A stretch of 64,000 nucleotides of DNA from Herbiconiux aconitum (GTDB lineage Bacteria; Actinomycetota; Actinomycetes; Actinomycetales; Microbacteriaceae), in assembly GCF_024979235.1 (NCBI RefSeq), contig NZ_JANLCM010000001.1, positions 744,001-808,000 on the forward strand, read 5' to 3'. Positions 47,474 through 56,121 of the stretch are shown piece after piece. The notes beneath the pieces were generated by a model. That model was given only the letters and a program-made list of their open reading frames with translations. It made no database searches and had not been told where the DNA came from. Both the position numbers and the translations under genes were made by a program. Position 1 is the first letter of the stretch. Each line of letters starts with the position of its first letter.

Positions 47474-48945
47474 TGCATCGCGGCACCTCCCACCACGGCG
47501 ACGGACTGCAACGCCGGACGCCCGCGCGCGGCGTCGACCTGCACGCGCACGGCATCGACATCCGTCGGTTCGAATCGCAGGATGCGTTGGTAGCCGACCG
47601 CTTGGGTCTCAGCCAGCAGCACCTCCTGCCCGTTCCGGATGCCGAGCACGGTCACCCGCTCGAGTCGCTGCCCGAGTGTGATCCGCTCCCGCAGAACGAC
47701 CGCGTCGACTGCGGCCGTCGAGCGCAGCTCGAGCACGATGCTCGGGGTCTGGTCGTGCTCGGCGGGCCGCCACGATGCATCCGTCAGACCGCGGCCGAAG
47801 GCCTGGGTCAGCTCCGGACGAAGCGGCTCGGGCCGCCCGTCGTCGGACTCGATGCCGCCCGAGGAGACCGTCGGATCGGCCGGAAGCACCCGTGCTGCGA
47901 ACTCCGCGATCAGTCGCCCCACACCCTGCAACGCCTCGACGTCGGGGTCGGCGAGGAGACCGCGCTCGTTCGGTGGAACGTTCAGCAGCAGGGTCGCATT
48001 ACCGCCCACGGCGTCGCACCAGAGCTCGAAGAGTTCGGTGTCGGTGCGCACGCGATCGTCTTCTTCGCCGTGATAGAACCAGCCAGGACGGATGGAGGTG
48101 TTGACCTCGGCCGGATACCAGATGAGCTCGTCGAGCTGACCTTCCAGCGCCGAGCGGCTGCCCAGATCGTCGTCGTCGCTGCGCACCTCGCGCGAGAACT
48201 CCCCGTCGTCGACCTGCTGGGACTTGTCGGCGATCTGCTCGATGTCGCGCAGGATGGCCGGCACCACGCTCCACTCGTTGGCGCGCGTGTGACCCGCCTC
48301 GTTGCCGCACCAGCGCACGTCGGGGCCGCAGACGCTGATCACGGCATCCGGTTGCAGCCGTCGGATGGTGGCGTAGTAGCGATCCCAGTCGTACTCCTGC
48401 ACGCGCCCGTTCGCGCCCTCGCCGTTCGCGCCGTCGAACCAGACGGAGAAGACCGGTCCGTACTCGCCGAGCACCTCTTCGAGTTGGGCCACGAAGAAGT
48501 CGTCGTAGGCGGTTCCTGATCCGTAGCTCGACTCCGTGCGATCCCACGGCGACAGGTAGATGCCGAGTTTCAGGCCGTGCTGCGCAGCGGAATCGGCCAC
48601 CAGGCGCAGCAGGTCTCCCCGGCCGTCAAGCCAGGGCGACGCAGCGACGGTATGAGTGGTGACGCGGCTGGGCCACAGGCAGAAGCCGTCGTGGTGCTTG
48701 GCCGTGAGGATCACGCCGGTCATGCCCGCAGCGGCGAATGATTGCATCCACTGATCCACGTCCAGCGACGAAGGATCGAAGAGCGCCGGGTCTTCATGAC
48801 CGAGCCCCCACTCCCGATCGGTCATCGAGTTCATACCGAAATGGATGAACGAATAAAACTCCATCGCCTGCCACGCCACCTGGCGCGGGGAGGGCCGAAC
48901 GGCGGTGAGCCGGGGATCGTCGGTGGTGATTGCATTCGAGGTCAT
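47470..48945 (-). CDS. alpha-L-fucosidase, GH29
   Basis: 491 residues: GH29 barrel (about 10-350) with AKHHDGFCLW (82-91), the nucleophile Asp171 in VWFDGANGEG, and a C-terminal galactose-binding-like beta-sandwich (from about 355). GGAG precedes the ATG with good spacing. No signal peptide. The WFDGANGEG form is frequent in the GH29-B group, which acts on alpha-1,3/4 links, whereas xyloglucan fucose is alpha-1,2; the true linkage needs testing. It is cotranscribed with the ROK gene. Confidence 0.93.
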   Translation of the reverse strand: MTSNAITTDDPRLTAVRPSPRQVAWQAMEFYSFIHFGMNSMTDREWGLGHEDPALFDPSSLDVDQWMQSFAAAGMTGVILTAKHHDGFCLWPSRVTTHTVAASPWLDGRGDLLRLVADSAAQHGLKLGIYLSPWDRTESSYGSGTAYDDFFVAQLEEVLGEYGPVFSVWFDGANGEGANGRVQEYDWDRYYATIRRLQPDAVISVCGPDVRWCGNEAGHTRANEWSVVPAILRDIEQIADKSQQVDDGEFSREVRSDDDDLGSRSALEGQLDELIWYPAEVNTSIRPGWFYHGEEDDRVRTDTELFELWCDAVGGNATLLLNVPPNERGLLADPDVEALQGVGRLIAEFAARVLPADPTVSSGGIESDDGRPEPLRPELTQAFGRGLTDASWRPAEHDQTPSIVLELRSTAAVDAVVLRERITLGQRLERVTVLGIRNGQEVLLAETQAVGYQRILRFEPTDVDAVRVQVDAARGRPALQSVAVVGGAAMH

Positions 48946-49005
48946 GCTTCTCCTTCTTCGCCTTCGAAGTGTCTTTCGTGGTCTCCCACGTATTTGTAAC
49001 GTCAG

Positions 49006-49035
49006 TTGACAAAGTCAATGCTAAGCCACGATGCT
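49006..49035 (+). promoter_or_regulatory. promoter-operator of the GH1 gene
   Basis: TTGACA (49006-49011), 18 bases, GATGCT (49030-49035); the -35 is within the dyad TTGAC-AAA-GTCAA (49006-49018). The predicted transcription start coincides with the ATG at 49042. The dyad also overlaps the divergent fucosidase promoter region. Confidence 0.65.
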
Positions 49036-49041
49036 TTTCGC

Positions 49042-50424
49042 ATGGTTCTTCCCGCTCGATTCCTTTTCGGCTCCGCGACCGCCTCCTACCAGATCGAGGG
49101 CGCGGTCTCCGAAGACGGCCGGAAGCCGTCGATCTGGGACACGTTCAGCCACACGCCCGGACTCGTCGAGAACGGTGACACCGGCGACGTCGCCGACGAC
49201 CACTACCACCGTCTGGAGTCCGACCTCGATCTCATGCAGGAGCTCGGTCTGCAGGCGTATCGCTTCTCGATCGCCTGGCCCCGCGTGGTTCCGAACGGCG
49301 TCGGCCCGATCAATCCGAAAGGCCTGGACTTCTATTCGCGGCTGGTCGACGGGTTGCTCGAGCGCGGCATCCGCCCGGTCGCCACGCTCTACCATTGGGA
49401 CCTGCCGCAGACTCTCGAAAACGACGGCGGCTGGCTCTCGCGCAGCACCGCCCAGGCGATGGCCGACTACGCCGCAGCCGCCGGCGAATCACTCGGCGAC
49501 CGGGTCGACACCTGGACCACGCTCAACGAGCCCTGGTGCTCGGCGTTTCTCGGATACGGCTCCGGCGCCCATGCCCCCGGGCGGCACGGCCGCGAAGAGC
49601 CGTTGCGCGCGGCGCATCACCTCAACCTGGCCCACGGCTTGAGCGTTCAGGCGCTGCGGTCGGTGGTGAAAGCGGACGCGTCAGTCTCGGTCTCCCTGAA
49701 CCTCCACGTCTTCCGACCCGACGGACCGACCGGCGCTGATGCCGTGCGCCGCTTGGATGCGCTCGGCAACGAGATCTTCCTCGGCGCGATGCTCGAGGGC
49801 CACTACCCCGAAGCGCTGCTGGAGACCACGGCCGACGTGACGGACTGGGGCTTCGTCGAGGGCGACGACTTGGCCACCATCCATCAACCCCTCGACGTGC
49901 TCGGGGTGAACTATTACACGACGAGTCGCGTGCGCCGCTGGGACGGCACGGGCCACCGCCAGAACGCCGACGGCCACCACCCCGCAGCGGGGTCGCCGTG
50001 GCCCGGCGCCGAAGACGTCGAGTTCCTCGAGTTGCCCGGGCCGTTCACCGAGATGGGATGGGGCATCGACCCCGGCGGGTTGCACGAGTTGCTGATGAGT
50101 CTGCACGCGCGGTTCCCCGAGCTGCCCACGATGATCACCGAGAACGGCGCGGCCTTTCCCGACCGGATGATCGACGGCCGCGTCGACGACCAGGATCGGA
50201 TCGACTACGTGCGGCGCCACCTGCTCGAAGTCGAGCGCGCGATCGACGACGGCGCCGACGTGCGGGGCTATCTCCTCTGGTCGCTGCTCGACAACTTCGA
50301 GTGGTCGTACGGATACTCGAAACGGTTCGGAATGGTGCACGTCGACTTCACCACGCAGACGCGAACCCCCAAGAGCAGCGCACGTTGGTACGCCGAGGTC
50401 ATCCGTCGCCGCTCGCTCGACTGA
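49042..50424 (+). CDS. beta-glucosidase, GH1
   Basis: 460 residues from the ATG at 49042, where the family motif begins ([15 protein letters not shown]). ATG at 49018 or TTG at 49006 would lie in the promoter. Acid/base Glu163 in TLNEPWC and nucleophile Glu367 in ITENGAAF. No signal peptide. Six bases separate GATGCT from the ATG, so the mRNA is probably leaderless. It hydrolyses beta-glucosides, or the glucan core left after trimming of oligosaccharides. It shares regulation with the operon starting at 46163. Confidence 0.95.
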   Translation: MVLPARFLFGSATASYQIEGAVSEDGRKPSIWDTFSHTPGLVENGDTGDVADDHYHRLESDLDLMQELGLQAYRFSIAWPRVVPNGVGPINPKGLDFYSRLVDGLLERGIRPVATLYHWDLPQTLENDGGWLSRSTAQAMADYAAAAGESLGDRVDTWTTLNEPWCSAFLGYGSGAHAPGRHGREEPLRAAHHLNLAHGLSVQALRSVVKADASVSVSLNLHVFRPDGPTGADAVRRLDALGNEIFLGAMLEGHYPEALLETTADVTDWGFVEGDDLATIHQPLDVLGVNYYTTSRVRRWDGTGHRQNADGHHPAAGSPWPGAEDVEFLELPGPFTEMGWGIDPGGLHELLMSLHARFPELPTMITENGAAFPDRMIDGRVDDQDRIDYVRRHLLEVERAIDDGADVRGYLLWSLLDNFEWSYGYSKRFGMVHVDFTTQTRTPKSSARWYAEVIRRRSLD

Positions 50425-50427
50425 CGG

Positions 50428-51135
50428 TTACTTGTTGTCGGAGCCTTTGTCGGGGAGGTAGGGCTCGATGGCCGCGGCGAGCTTCGCCGCCGTCATCGAC
50501 TGCAGCCAGACATGCCCCGGGCCGTGCAGTTCGGCGAGAAAGAGCGAGTCGCCGAAGAACTTGTTCTTGATGCCCTTCACCGTTGCGAACTCCAGCGGCA
50601 TCTCGGCTCGGAACATCGCAAGATGCCCGGGGTGGATGAGGAGCGACTGCCCGGCGGCGAGGTCGTATTCGACGAGCTCGCCGGCCAGCTGCACCCAGGC
50701 GGTGCCGTTGCCGCTGAGCTTCTGGAACACCACTCCGGCGCCGCCGAAGATGCCCGCGCCGAGCTTCTTCTGCAGGCCCACCGAGACCTCGACGTCTGTG
50801 GTGCTCGCCGTGTAGGAGCCGGCCTGGATCATGAAGGTGTCGGCGGGGTCGATCGCGATCTCGCGGATGGTGCCCGGCAGTTGCGCCGCGAATGCGACCA
50901 TCCCACCCCCGGCCGGCGCCGTGTACTTCGTGAGGAACAGCTGCGCACCTCCGAGCACCCGCTTGAGGCCGCTCATGAAGCCGCCCTGGCCGCCCGTGCC
51001 GTGGGCCGTCGAGGTGTCCATGTGGAACCCCGGCGAGAGCCAGGCCACATCACCGCCCTCGGCCACGATCGCCTCACCGGCGTCGAGGGTCAGCTCCAGG
51101 ATGGGCATCGTCGTTCCGGCGATCGTCGTCTTCAT
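50428..51135 (-). CDS. AIM24/TIGR00266 family protein
   Basis: 235 residues, strand-rich, without membrane segments. EGGDVAWLSPGFHMDTSTAHG, GGGMVAFAAQLPGTIREIAID and GIFGGAGVVFQKLSGNGTAWVQLAGE are standard AIM24 motifs. The fold is a trimeric beta-barrel; the bacterial role is unknown. TACGGT lies six bases before the ATG, without a ribosome site. It is downstream of purA's direction but with 63 bases between. Confidence 0.93.
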   Translation of the reverse strand: MKTTIAGTTMPILELTLDAGEAIVAEGGDVAWLSPGFHMDTSTAHGTGGQGGFMSGLKRVLGGAQLFLTKYTAPAGGGMVAFAAQLPGTIREIAIDPADTFMIQAGSYTASTTDVEVSVGLQKKLGAGIFGGAGVVFQKLSGNGTAWVQLAGELVEYDLAAGQSLLIHPGHLAMFRAEMPLEFATVKGIKNKFFGDSLFLAELHGPGHVWLQSMTAAKLAAAIEPYLPDKGSDNK

Positions 51136-51141
51136 GACGCC

Positions 51142-51147
51142 ACCGTA
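51142..51147 (-). promoter_or_regulatory. -10 box of AIM24 gene, leaderless type
   Basis: TACGGT on the minus strand, six bases before the ATG. Confidence 0.5.
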
Positions 51148-51198
51148 GCGTGCGCCGCCAGCGCGACGGAAGACGCTCTTCGAGCCTGTGGTGGAGCG

Positions 51199-52485
51199 TT
51201 ACTCGAGCAGGTCGTGACGCACGACGATGGCGTCGCGCGAAGGGCCGACACCGATGGCCGAGATGCGCGATCCGCTCATCTCCTCGAGTGCGAGCACGTA
51301 CCGCTGGGCCGCCGGGGGCAGGTCGTCGAAGGTGCGCGCGCCCGTGATGTCTTCGGTCCACCCCTCGAACTCTTCGTAGATCGGAACGGCGTGGTGGAAG
51401 TCGGTCTGCGAGACCGGCACCTCGTCGACCCGCACGCCCTCCACGTCGTAGGCGACGCAGACCGGGATGGTGGGCAAGCCCGTCAGCACGTCGAGCTTCG
51501 TGAGCACGAAGTCGGTGACGCCGTTGATGCGCGTGGTGTAGCGGGCGATCGGTGCGTCGTACCAGCCGGTGCGACGCGGGCGACCCGTGGTGGTGCCGAA
51601 TTCGAAGCCCTGCGAGCGCAGGAACTCGCCCGACTCGTCGAAGAGCTCGGTGGGGAACGGACCCGACCCGACGCGTGTGGTGTACGCCTTCACGACACCG
51701 ATCACGCGGTCGATGCGGTTCGGTGCGACGCCCGATCCGGTGGCCGCACCGCCCGAGGTGGCGTTCGAGGAGGTCACGAAGGGATAGGTGCCGTGGTCGA
51801 CATCCAGCATCGTGGCCTGGCCGCCCTCGAAGAGCACGGTCTTGCCGTCTTTCAGCGCGCGGTCGAGCACCAGCGAGGTGTCGGCCACCATGGGGCGGAG
51901 TCGTTCGGCGTAGGAGAGCAGGTCGTCGACGACCTCGTCGGCCGCGACGGCCCGGCGGTTGTAGACCTTCACCAGGATGTGGTTCTTGAGGTCGAGCGCG
52001 CCCTCGACCTTCTGACGCAGGATGCCTTCGTCGAAGAGGTCTTGGATGCGGATGCCGACACGGTTGATCTTGTCGGCGTAGGCGGGGCCGATTCCGCGGC
52101 CCGTGGTGCCGATCTGGCGTTTGCCGAGGAACCGTTCGGTCACCTTGTCCATGGTGCGGTGGTAGGCGGTGATGACGTGGGCGTTGGCGCTGACCAACAG
52201 GCGCGAGACGTCGACGCCGCGGGAGCCGAGGGCTTCGAGTTCGTTGAAGAGCACCTCGACGTCGACCACGACGCCGTTGGAGATGACGGGGGTGACGCCC
52301 GGCGTCAGGATGCCCGAGGGCAGAAGGTGCAATGCGTACTTCTTGTCGCCCACCACCACGGTATGGCCGGCGTTGTTGCCGCCGTTGAACTTCACGACGT
52401 AGTCGACGCGGCTGCCGAGGAGGTCGGTCGCCTTACCCTTACCTTCGTCGCCCCACTGGGCGCCGATCAAGACGATCGCTGGCAT
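51199..52485 (-). CDS. purA: adenylosuccinate synthetase
   Basis: 428 residues. [11 protein letters not shown] near the N-terminus is the GTP/IMP-binding signature, followed by [19 protein letters not shown] and the C-terminal [11 protein letters not shown]. It links IMP and aspartate in AMP synthesis. GGAGGG precedes the ATG at 52485; earlier in-frame codons have no ribosome site. Single gene, divergent from the thioredoxin-like gene. Confidence 0.98.
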   Translation of the reverse strand: MPAIVLIGAQWGDEGKGKATDLLGSRVDYVVKFNGGNNAGHTVVVGDKKYALHLLPSGILTPGVTPVISNGVVVDVEVLFNELEALGSRGVDVSRLLVSANAHVITAYHRTMDKVTERFLGKRQIGTTGRGIGPAYADKINRVGIRIQDLFDEGILRQKVEGALDLKNHILVKVYNRRAVAADEVVDDLLSYAERLRPMVADTSLVLDRALKDGKTVLFEGGQATMLDVDHGTYPFVTSSNATSGGAATGSGVAPNRIDRVIGVVKAYTTRVGSGPFPTELFDESGEFLRSQGFEFGTTTGRPRRTGWYDAPIARYTTRINGVTDFVLTKLDVLTGLPTIPVCVAYDVEGVRVDEVPVSQTDFHHAVPIYEEFEGWTEDITGARTFDDLPPAAQRYVLALEEMSGSRISAIGVGPSRDAIVVRHDLLE

Positions 52486-52622
52486 GTGGATTCCCTCCGG
52501 GTTCCGTGTGGATTCCGATGTCAGTGCCCGACGGACTGTGCCGGTTGACAATCGATTCTATCGTGGGGCGCTTCGGGGAATCCCGGAGGCCCCGCGGCGG
52601 TTGTGCATCGCGGAGGTTTGTC

Positions 52623-52898
52623 ATGGCCGAATTGAGCGTCACGCTGTACTCGTCGAGCTTCTGCGGCGCCTGCACCAGTACGCGCCAAACCCTCGACGTC
52701 GTCGCGCCGCTCGTCGGTTCACGCGTGGAGTGGCGCGAGGTGAACGTGGCTGATGCCCCCGACGAGAGCGAGGCGCGCGGCATCGTTGCGACGCCGACCA
52801 TCGTCATCACGGATGCGTCCGGTGTCGAGCGGATGCGTGCATCCGGAGTCCCGACGCCCGAGCAGGTGCTGAAGGCCCTGGCGGCCGCTCTGCCCTGA
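52623..52898 (+). CDS. thioredoxin-like/glutaredoxin-like protein
   Basis: 91 residues. Starts at the ATG at 52623 after GGAGG. The redox motif is C14-G-A-C17 after the first strand (LYSSSFCGAC), the cis-proline is in IVATPTIVI. It is a small single-domain thiol-disulfide protein of the cytosol; its partner is unknown. It ends before the long palindrome at 52955. Confidence 0.9.
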   Translation: MAELSVTLYSSSFCGACTSTRQTLDVVAPLVGSRVEWREVNVADAPDESEARGIVATPTIVITDASGVERMRASGVPTPEQVLKALAAALP

Positions 52899-52907
52899 CC
52901 CTTCGCC

Positions 52908-52935
52908 CGTCGCCCGTCGCCCGTCGCCCGTCGCC
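52908..52935. repeat. short tandem repeat (CGTCGCC)
   Basis: Four to five tandem copies of CGTCGCC-like 7-mers just after the thioredoxin-like gene, adjoining the long palindrome. Confidence 0.55.
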
Positions 52936-52954
52936 TCACCCTCCCCTCTCTCCT

Positions 52955-53021
52955 CCTCGCGACTCGCCAAAATCCGCCCTCCTTTCGGCGCGAAAGGGCG
53001 GAATATTGGCGAGTCGCGAGG
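52955..53021. terminator. long palindrome between convergent genes
   Basis: Arms CCTCGCGACTCGCCAA (52955-52970) and TTGGCGAGTCGCGAGG (53006-53021) match perfectly over 16 bp; inside, TCCGCCCT/AGGGCGGA and CTTTCG/CGAAAG pair too. It is between the convergent thioredoxin-like and Vgb-like genes, so it may end transcription from both sides. It could equally be a REP-type element. Confidence 0.65.
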
Positions 53022-53034
53022 TGGGTGAGAGGGG

Positions 53035-54096
53035 TCAGGGGGTGACGGCGAGGAGTGCGCCCGACTCCATCGCCACCCAGACGGTGCCATCGGGGGCGAC
53101 CGCCAAGCCGTGGGGCTCGGAGTGGGCGCCGGGCAGATCGACGACGTCGATCGTGCCGTCGAGGGCGATGTGGGCCAGTTGGTTCGAGCCCCAGAGGGTG
53201 GCCCAGAATCCGCCCGACGGATCGACGCAGATGGCGTGCGGCTTCGACTCCGGCCACGGGAGCGGGAACTCGCTGAAAGCGCCGTTGCGGTCGACGCGGC
53301 CGATGGCGCCGGCGAGGATCTCGCAGAACCAGGCTGCGCCGTCCTCGCCCACTGTGATGCCCACCGGGCCCGAATGCGGCGTGGGGATCTCGAACAGCTG
53401 CACCGCCGAATCCCCGCCCCGGATGTAACCGATCGCATTGGCTTGGTTCGCCGTGAACCAGAGACTCTCGCCGGAGGAGGCGATCATCGACACGAAGCCC
53501 TCCCTCGTGCCGGAGGGGAACTCCGTGACGCGGCCGAGGAGGTCGATGTGTCCGAGGGCGTCGCGACCGAGTTCGGTGAACCAGGTGGTGCCGTCGGCCT
53601 GGGTGGCGATGCCGAAAGGCTGGGCGCCGGGGGTGGGCACCTCGATGCGGCGAAGCACGCCGCCTGCGCCGACGAGCAGCACGGCGTCGCCGGCCGTGTC
53701 CGTCACCCACACGGTGTCGTCGCCGGCGGCCGCGATCTGCGCGGTCTGCGCTCCTCCGGCGGCGTCGCCGCGGGCGTGGCGGCCGCCGCCCGCACCTGCG
53801 CCGGCGTCCCCGCCCGCGCCCGCACTCGCTCCTGCGCCGGCGCCCGTGCCCGCATCCGCACCCGAGTCCGCGCCCGCATCCACACCCGTGCCCGCGTCCG
53901 TGCCCGCATCGTGTAGACCTGCAAGCTCGATTCGCGTCACCGTGGGGGAGGCTTTGCCACCTGATGCATCCGGAATCAGCCGCAGCACCGCGCCCGCGTG
54001 CACGAGGGTGCACCATACGGCGCCGTCGTCGGTCACGGCCACTCCGTACGGCCCATCGGCGGCGGACGCGACCTCGTGCACGGTGATGGAACTCAT
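53035..54096 (-). CDS. vgb: virginiamycin B lyase-like beta-propeller
   Basis: 353 residues of seven-bladed propeller repeats (AVWCTL, TVWVTD, TTWFTE, SLWFTA, AAWFCE, FWATLW, TVWVAM). Residues matching the Vgb active set of Staphylococcus aureus are present: Tyr17 (PYGVAV), His241 (PHSGPVG), Glu327 and His329 (SEPHG) and Glu344 (VAMESG). Vgb linearises streptogramin B antibiotics by elimination. A Gly/Ala/Asp/Thr repeat (about residues 65-112) is inserted in a loop between blades. TAGTCT lies six bases before the ATG. Related propellers with other roles exist, so the activity is probable, not shown. Confidence 0.78.
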   Translation of the reverse strand: MSSITVHEVASAADGPYGVAVTDDGAVWCTLVHAGAVLRLIPDASGGKASPTVTRIELAGLHDAGTDAGTGVDAGADSGADAGTGAGAGASAGAGGDAGAGAGGGRHARGDAAGGAQTAQIAAAGDDTVWVTDTAGDAVLLVGAGGVLRRIEVPTPGAQPFGIATQADGTTWFTELGRDALGHIDLLGRVTEFPSGTREGFVSMIASSGESLWFTANQANAIGYIRGGDSAVQLFEIPTPHSGPVGITVGEDGAAWFCEILAGAIGRVDRNGAFSEFPLPWPESKPHAICVDPSGGFWATLWGSNQLAHIALDGTIDVVDLPGAHSEPHGLAVAPDGTVWVAMESGALLAVTP

Positions 54097-54102
54097 CTCC
54101 CG

Positions 54103-54108
54103 AGACTA
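54103..54108 (-). promoter_or_regulatory. -10 box of Vgb-like gene, leaderless type
   Basis: TAGTCT on the minus strand, six bases before the ATG. The GGGAG between is directly against the ATG and too close to be a ribosome site. Confidence 0.5.
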
Positions 54109-54181
54109 CCGAGCGCCCGCCGCCGCCAGACGCTGAGCTCATGGGATCAGACAGTGGGAGCGGCCGCCAAAACGTATCCGT

Positions 54182-54396
54182 CGTTCACGGCGATGAGATG
54201 CCGATCCAGTTCGTGCGGGGCATCCGGCCGACAAGATGTCGACTTGGCATCGACGGCGCGGCGAAGAGGGCCGAGGAATCGGCAGCCTGTCCGCCGTTCA
54301 CGGCGATGACGATCCAGTCTTCGCGCGGACGGGCCATCCGGTCGAGAGGATGTCGAGTTCCCACCGACGGCGCGGCGAAGAGGGCCAAGGAATCGG
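54182..54396. repeat. two degenerate ~100-bp direct repeats
   Basis: Units begin with CGTTCACGGCGATGA (54182 and 54295) and end with CGACGGCGCGGCGAAGAGGG plus a shared AATCGG (to 54282 and to 54396). The offset is 113-114 bases. The middle parts have diverged. Confidence 0.75.
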
Positions 54397-54431
54397 AAGT
54401 GGACGTGTGAGGTGAGCTTCGCCACCCGTGC

Positions 54432-55904
54432 TCAGCCGCTGTGGGCGCGTGGGGGTGCGGTGTGGTGGTGGCGGCCGTGGGGGCTGCGCCAATTGAGGTG
54501 TCTGGGTCGGTCGGGGTCGGGCTCGACGGTCCATCCGGTGTCGTGTTTGAGGTGGTGGTGGCGGGGGCAGAGGTAGGTGAGGTTCTCGGCGGTGGTGCCG
54601 CCGCCGTGGGCCCAGTCGCGGGTGTGGTCGAGTTCGCAGCGGTTGGCGCGGCGCCCGCAGCCGGGGAATCGGCAGGTCTGGTCGATCGCAGCGAGCACGA
54701 GTCGCAGTTCGGGTGGGGCGCTGTAGCGGTCGCGCCCGGCCTCGTCGTGTCCGTCGGCGCCGGTCGTGGGGTGGGTGTTGTCGTCGGTGTGGCGGCCGGT
54801 GCCGGTGGTGGGGTGGGTGGTGCCCTCGGTGTGGCGGCCGGTGCGGGCGGTGGGGCGGGTGGCGCCAGTGGTCAAGGGGGCAGCAGCGCCAGTGCGACGG
54901 CCGGCGCCGGTCGTGGGGCGGGTGACTGCGTCGCGCGTGGGCAGGTGGTCGGCGGCCGCGCGGCCCCAGTGCCGGGTGACCACCGTCGGCTCCCCCGTCA
55001 CCGGGTGGGTCAGCACCCGCAGGAAGGTGGGTGCGGTCGCCGCGATCTGTCGGGCGGTGTCGGCGTCGATCGGACCGTAACCGTGCAGCTCGCCCGGTTC
55101 ATCCGACACTCCCGCGACGGTTGCCGCCCGCACGGTCACGAGCACGGCCGCGGTGATGGATGCGGGCCGGGCCGGGTTGTCGGGGGTGAGGATGAGGCGG
55201 GTGAGGGCGTCGGCGCGGCGTTGCGGGTGGGTGCGCGGGTCGGTGTCGGAGCGTTCGGCGCGGGCGATCTTATCGAGCAGGTCGTCGATCGCGACCGCGT
55301 CGACCGCGGGCAGGTGATGGGTGAGGGTCGCCATCCCGTCACACTCGGGCGAGAGCCACACGCTCCGCTCCTCCCGCGCCTGCCGGTGACGCACGACGAT
55401 CGACTCGGGGTGGGCGGTTTCGCGCATCCGGCGGGCCCGTTCAGCGAAGCGGTGCGCCGGCAACACTGCCGCCTCGGCGAGCAGCCGGGCTTCGAACTCG
55501 GGCCGGGCGTCCGCGGGGAGAGTGCAGGCGTGCGCGACGAGGTGCCGGGTGTGCAACGCCGACACCGTCCCGTCTTCAAGCGCGGCCAGGGTGGTGGGGT
55601 AATCGCGCACCAACTGCTCGGCCTCATTGATCAGCCGCGCCACGGTGCGCTCCGACCGCAATGTCGCAGTGGCGATCTCCACCGCGACCAGTGTGCGCTC
55701 ACCCTCCCGGGCAGCCGAGAACTCCCGGCCGACCGGCGACACCAGAGCCGCCCGCTCGTCAGCGATCTGGGCCGTCGCGGCCAGGCCCCGGGCCCGCCGC
55801 GCATCCAACCCGGCCGTCAGGAGGTCGACCTCGCGAAGCTCGTCGATGACGGCATCGAGGCGGGCGTCGAGCTCCTCGGTGCGGGCCACGAACAAGCTCT
55901 TCAT
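54432..55904 (-). CDS. DUF222 domain HNH endonuclease (13E12-type)
   Basis: 490 residues. The helical DUF222 domain fills about 1-300 and an HNH nuclease fold the C-terminus: zinc cysteines C411-x4-C416 and C446-x2-H449, with HNH residues near His427, Asn441 and His450 (LDHTRDW, ENLTYLCPRHHH). Residues about 330-390 are a Thr/Gly/Arg/His repeat (units like TTGxGRHT) not part of either domain. The family is abundant in Microbacteriaceae and other actinobacteria, in many copies per genome; function is unknown and mobile behaviour has been suggested. Confidence 0.92.
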   Translation of the reverse strand: MKSLFVARTEELDARLDAVIDELREVDLLTAGLDARRARGLAATAQIADERAALVSPVGREFSAAREGERTLVAVEIATATLRSERTVARLINEAEQLVRDYPTTLAALEDGTVSALHTRHLVAHACTLPADARPEFEARLLAEAAVLPAHRFAERARRMRETAHPESIVVRHRQAREERSVWLSPECDGMATLTHHLPAVDAVAIDDLLDKIARAERSDTDPRTHPQRRADALTRLILTPDNPARPASITAAVLVTVRAATVAGVSDEPGELHGYGPIDADTARQIAATAPTFLRVLTHPVTGEPTVVTRHWGRAAADHLPTRDAVTRPTTGAGRRTGAAAPLTTGATRPTARTGRHTEGTTHPTTGTGRHTDDNTHPTTGADGHDEAGRDRYSAPPELRLVLAAIDQTCRFPGCGRRANRCELDHTRDWAHGGGTTAENLTYLCPRHHHLKHDTGWTVEPDPDRPRHLNWRSPHGRHHHTAPPRAHSG

Positions 55905-55955
55905 GAGATTTATTCAATCACGTGCCACCGACACTCGACCCGCCAAGCCGACCCG

Positions 55956-56097
55956 CTGCCGCGCGCTCCGCGCTTGCCCGAAATGGACCGTGGCCGGGAC
56001 GAACAGATGGATGCCTACACGGCCAAGCTAAACGCATCCGTCACTTCCTAGGAACCCAGCCACGACCCACCGTCGGCAAGCGCGAAGCGCGCGGCAG
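55956..56097. repeat. 142-bp segment bounded by 23-bp inverted repeats
   Basis: CTGCCGCGCGCT-type arms at 55956-55978 and 56075-56097 match 22 of 23 bases in inverted orientation around 96 bp. No target-site duplication is seen. It lies just upstream of the DUF222/HNH gene. A miniature mobile element or a long-range stem are both possible. Confidence 0.6.
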
Positions 56098-56121
56098 CCC
56101 CGTGAAAGGTGGACCAGAAGC

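Larger units (their letters stand above)
54097..54431. other. 335-bp intergenic region with repeats
   Basis: No credible gene. It starts with the promoter of the Vgb-like gene and then holds two degenerate direct repeats (54182-54282 and 54295-54396). Open frames across it give only repetitive Arg-rich peptides. Confidence 0.6.

Noticed and set aside
49006..49041. An upstream start (TTG 49006 or ATG 49018) for the GH1 gene
   Set aside because: These codons lie within the -35/operator and spacer of the promoter, and the GH1 family pattern begins at 49042.
54182..54396. The two units as a CRISPR-like array
   Set aside because: Only two units of about 100 bases with diverged middles; no 25-40 bp repeat with unique spacers and no cas genes.
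54147..54425. A 92-residue minus-strand frame in the intergenic repeats
   Set aside because: It merely translates the two direct repeats into Arg-rich peptides; no ribosome site and no family.
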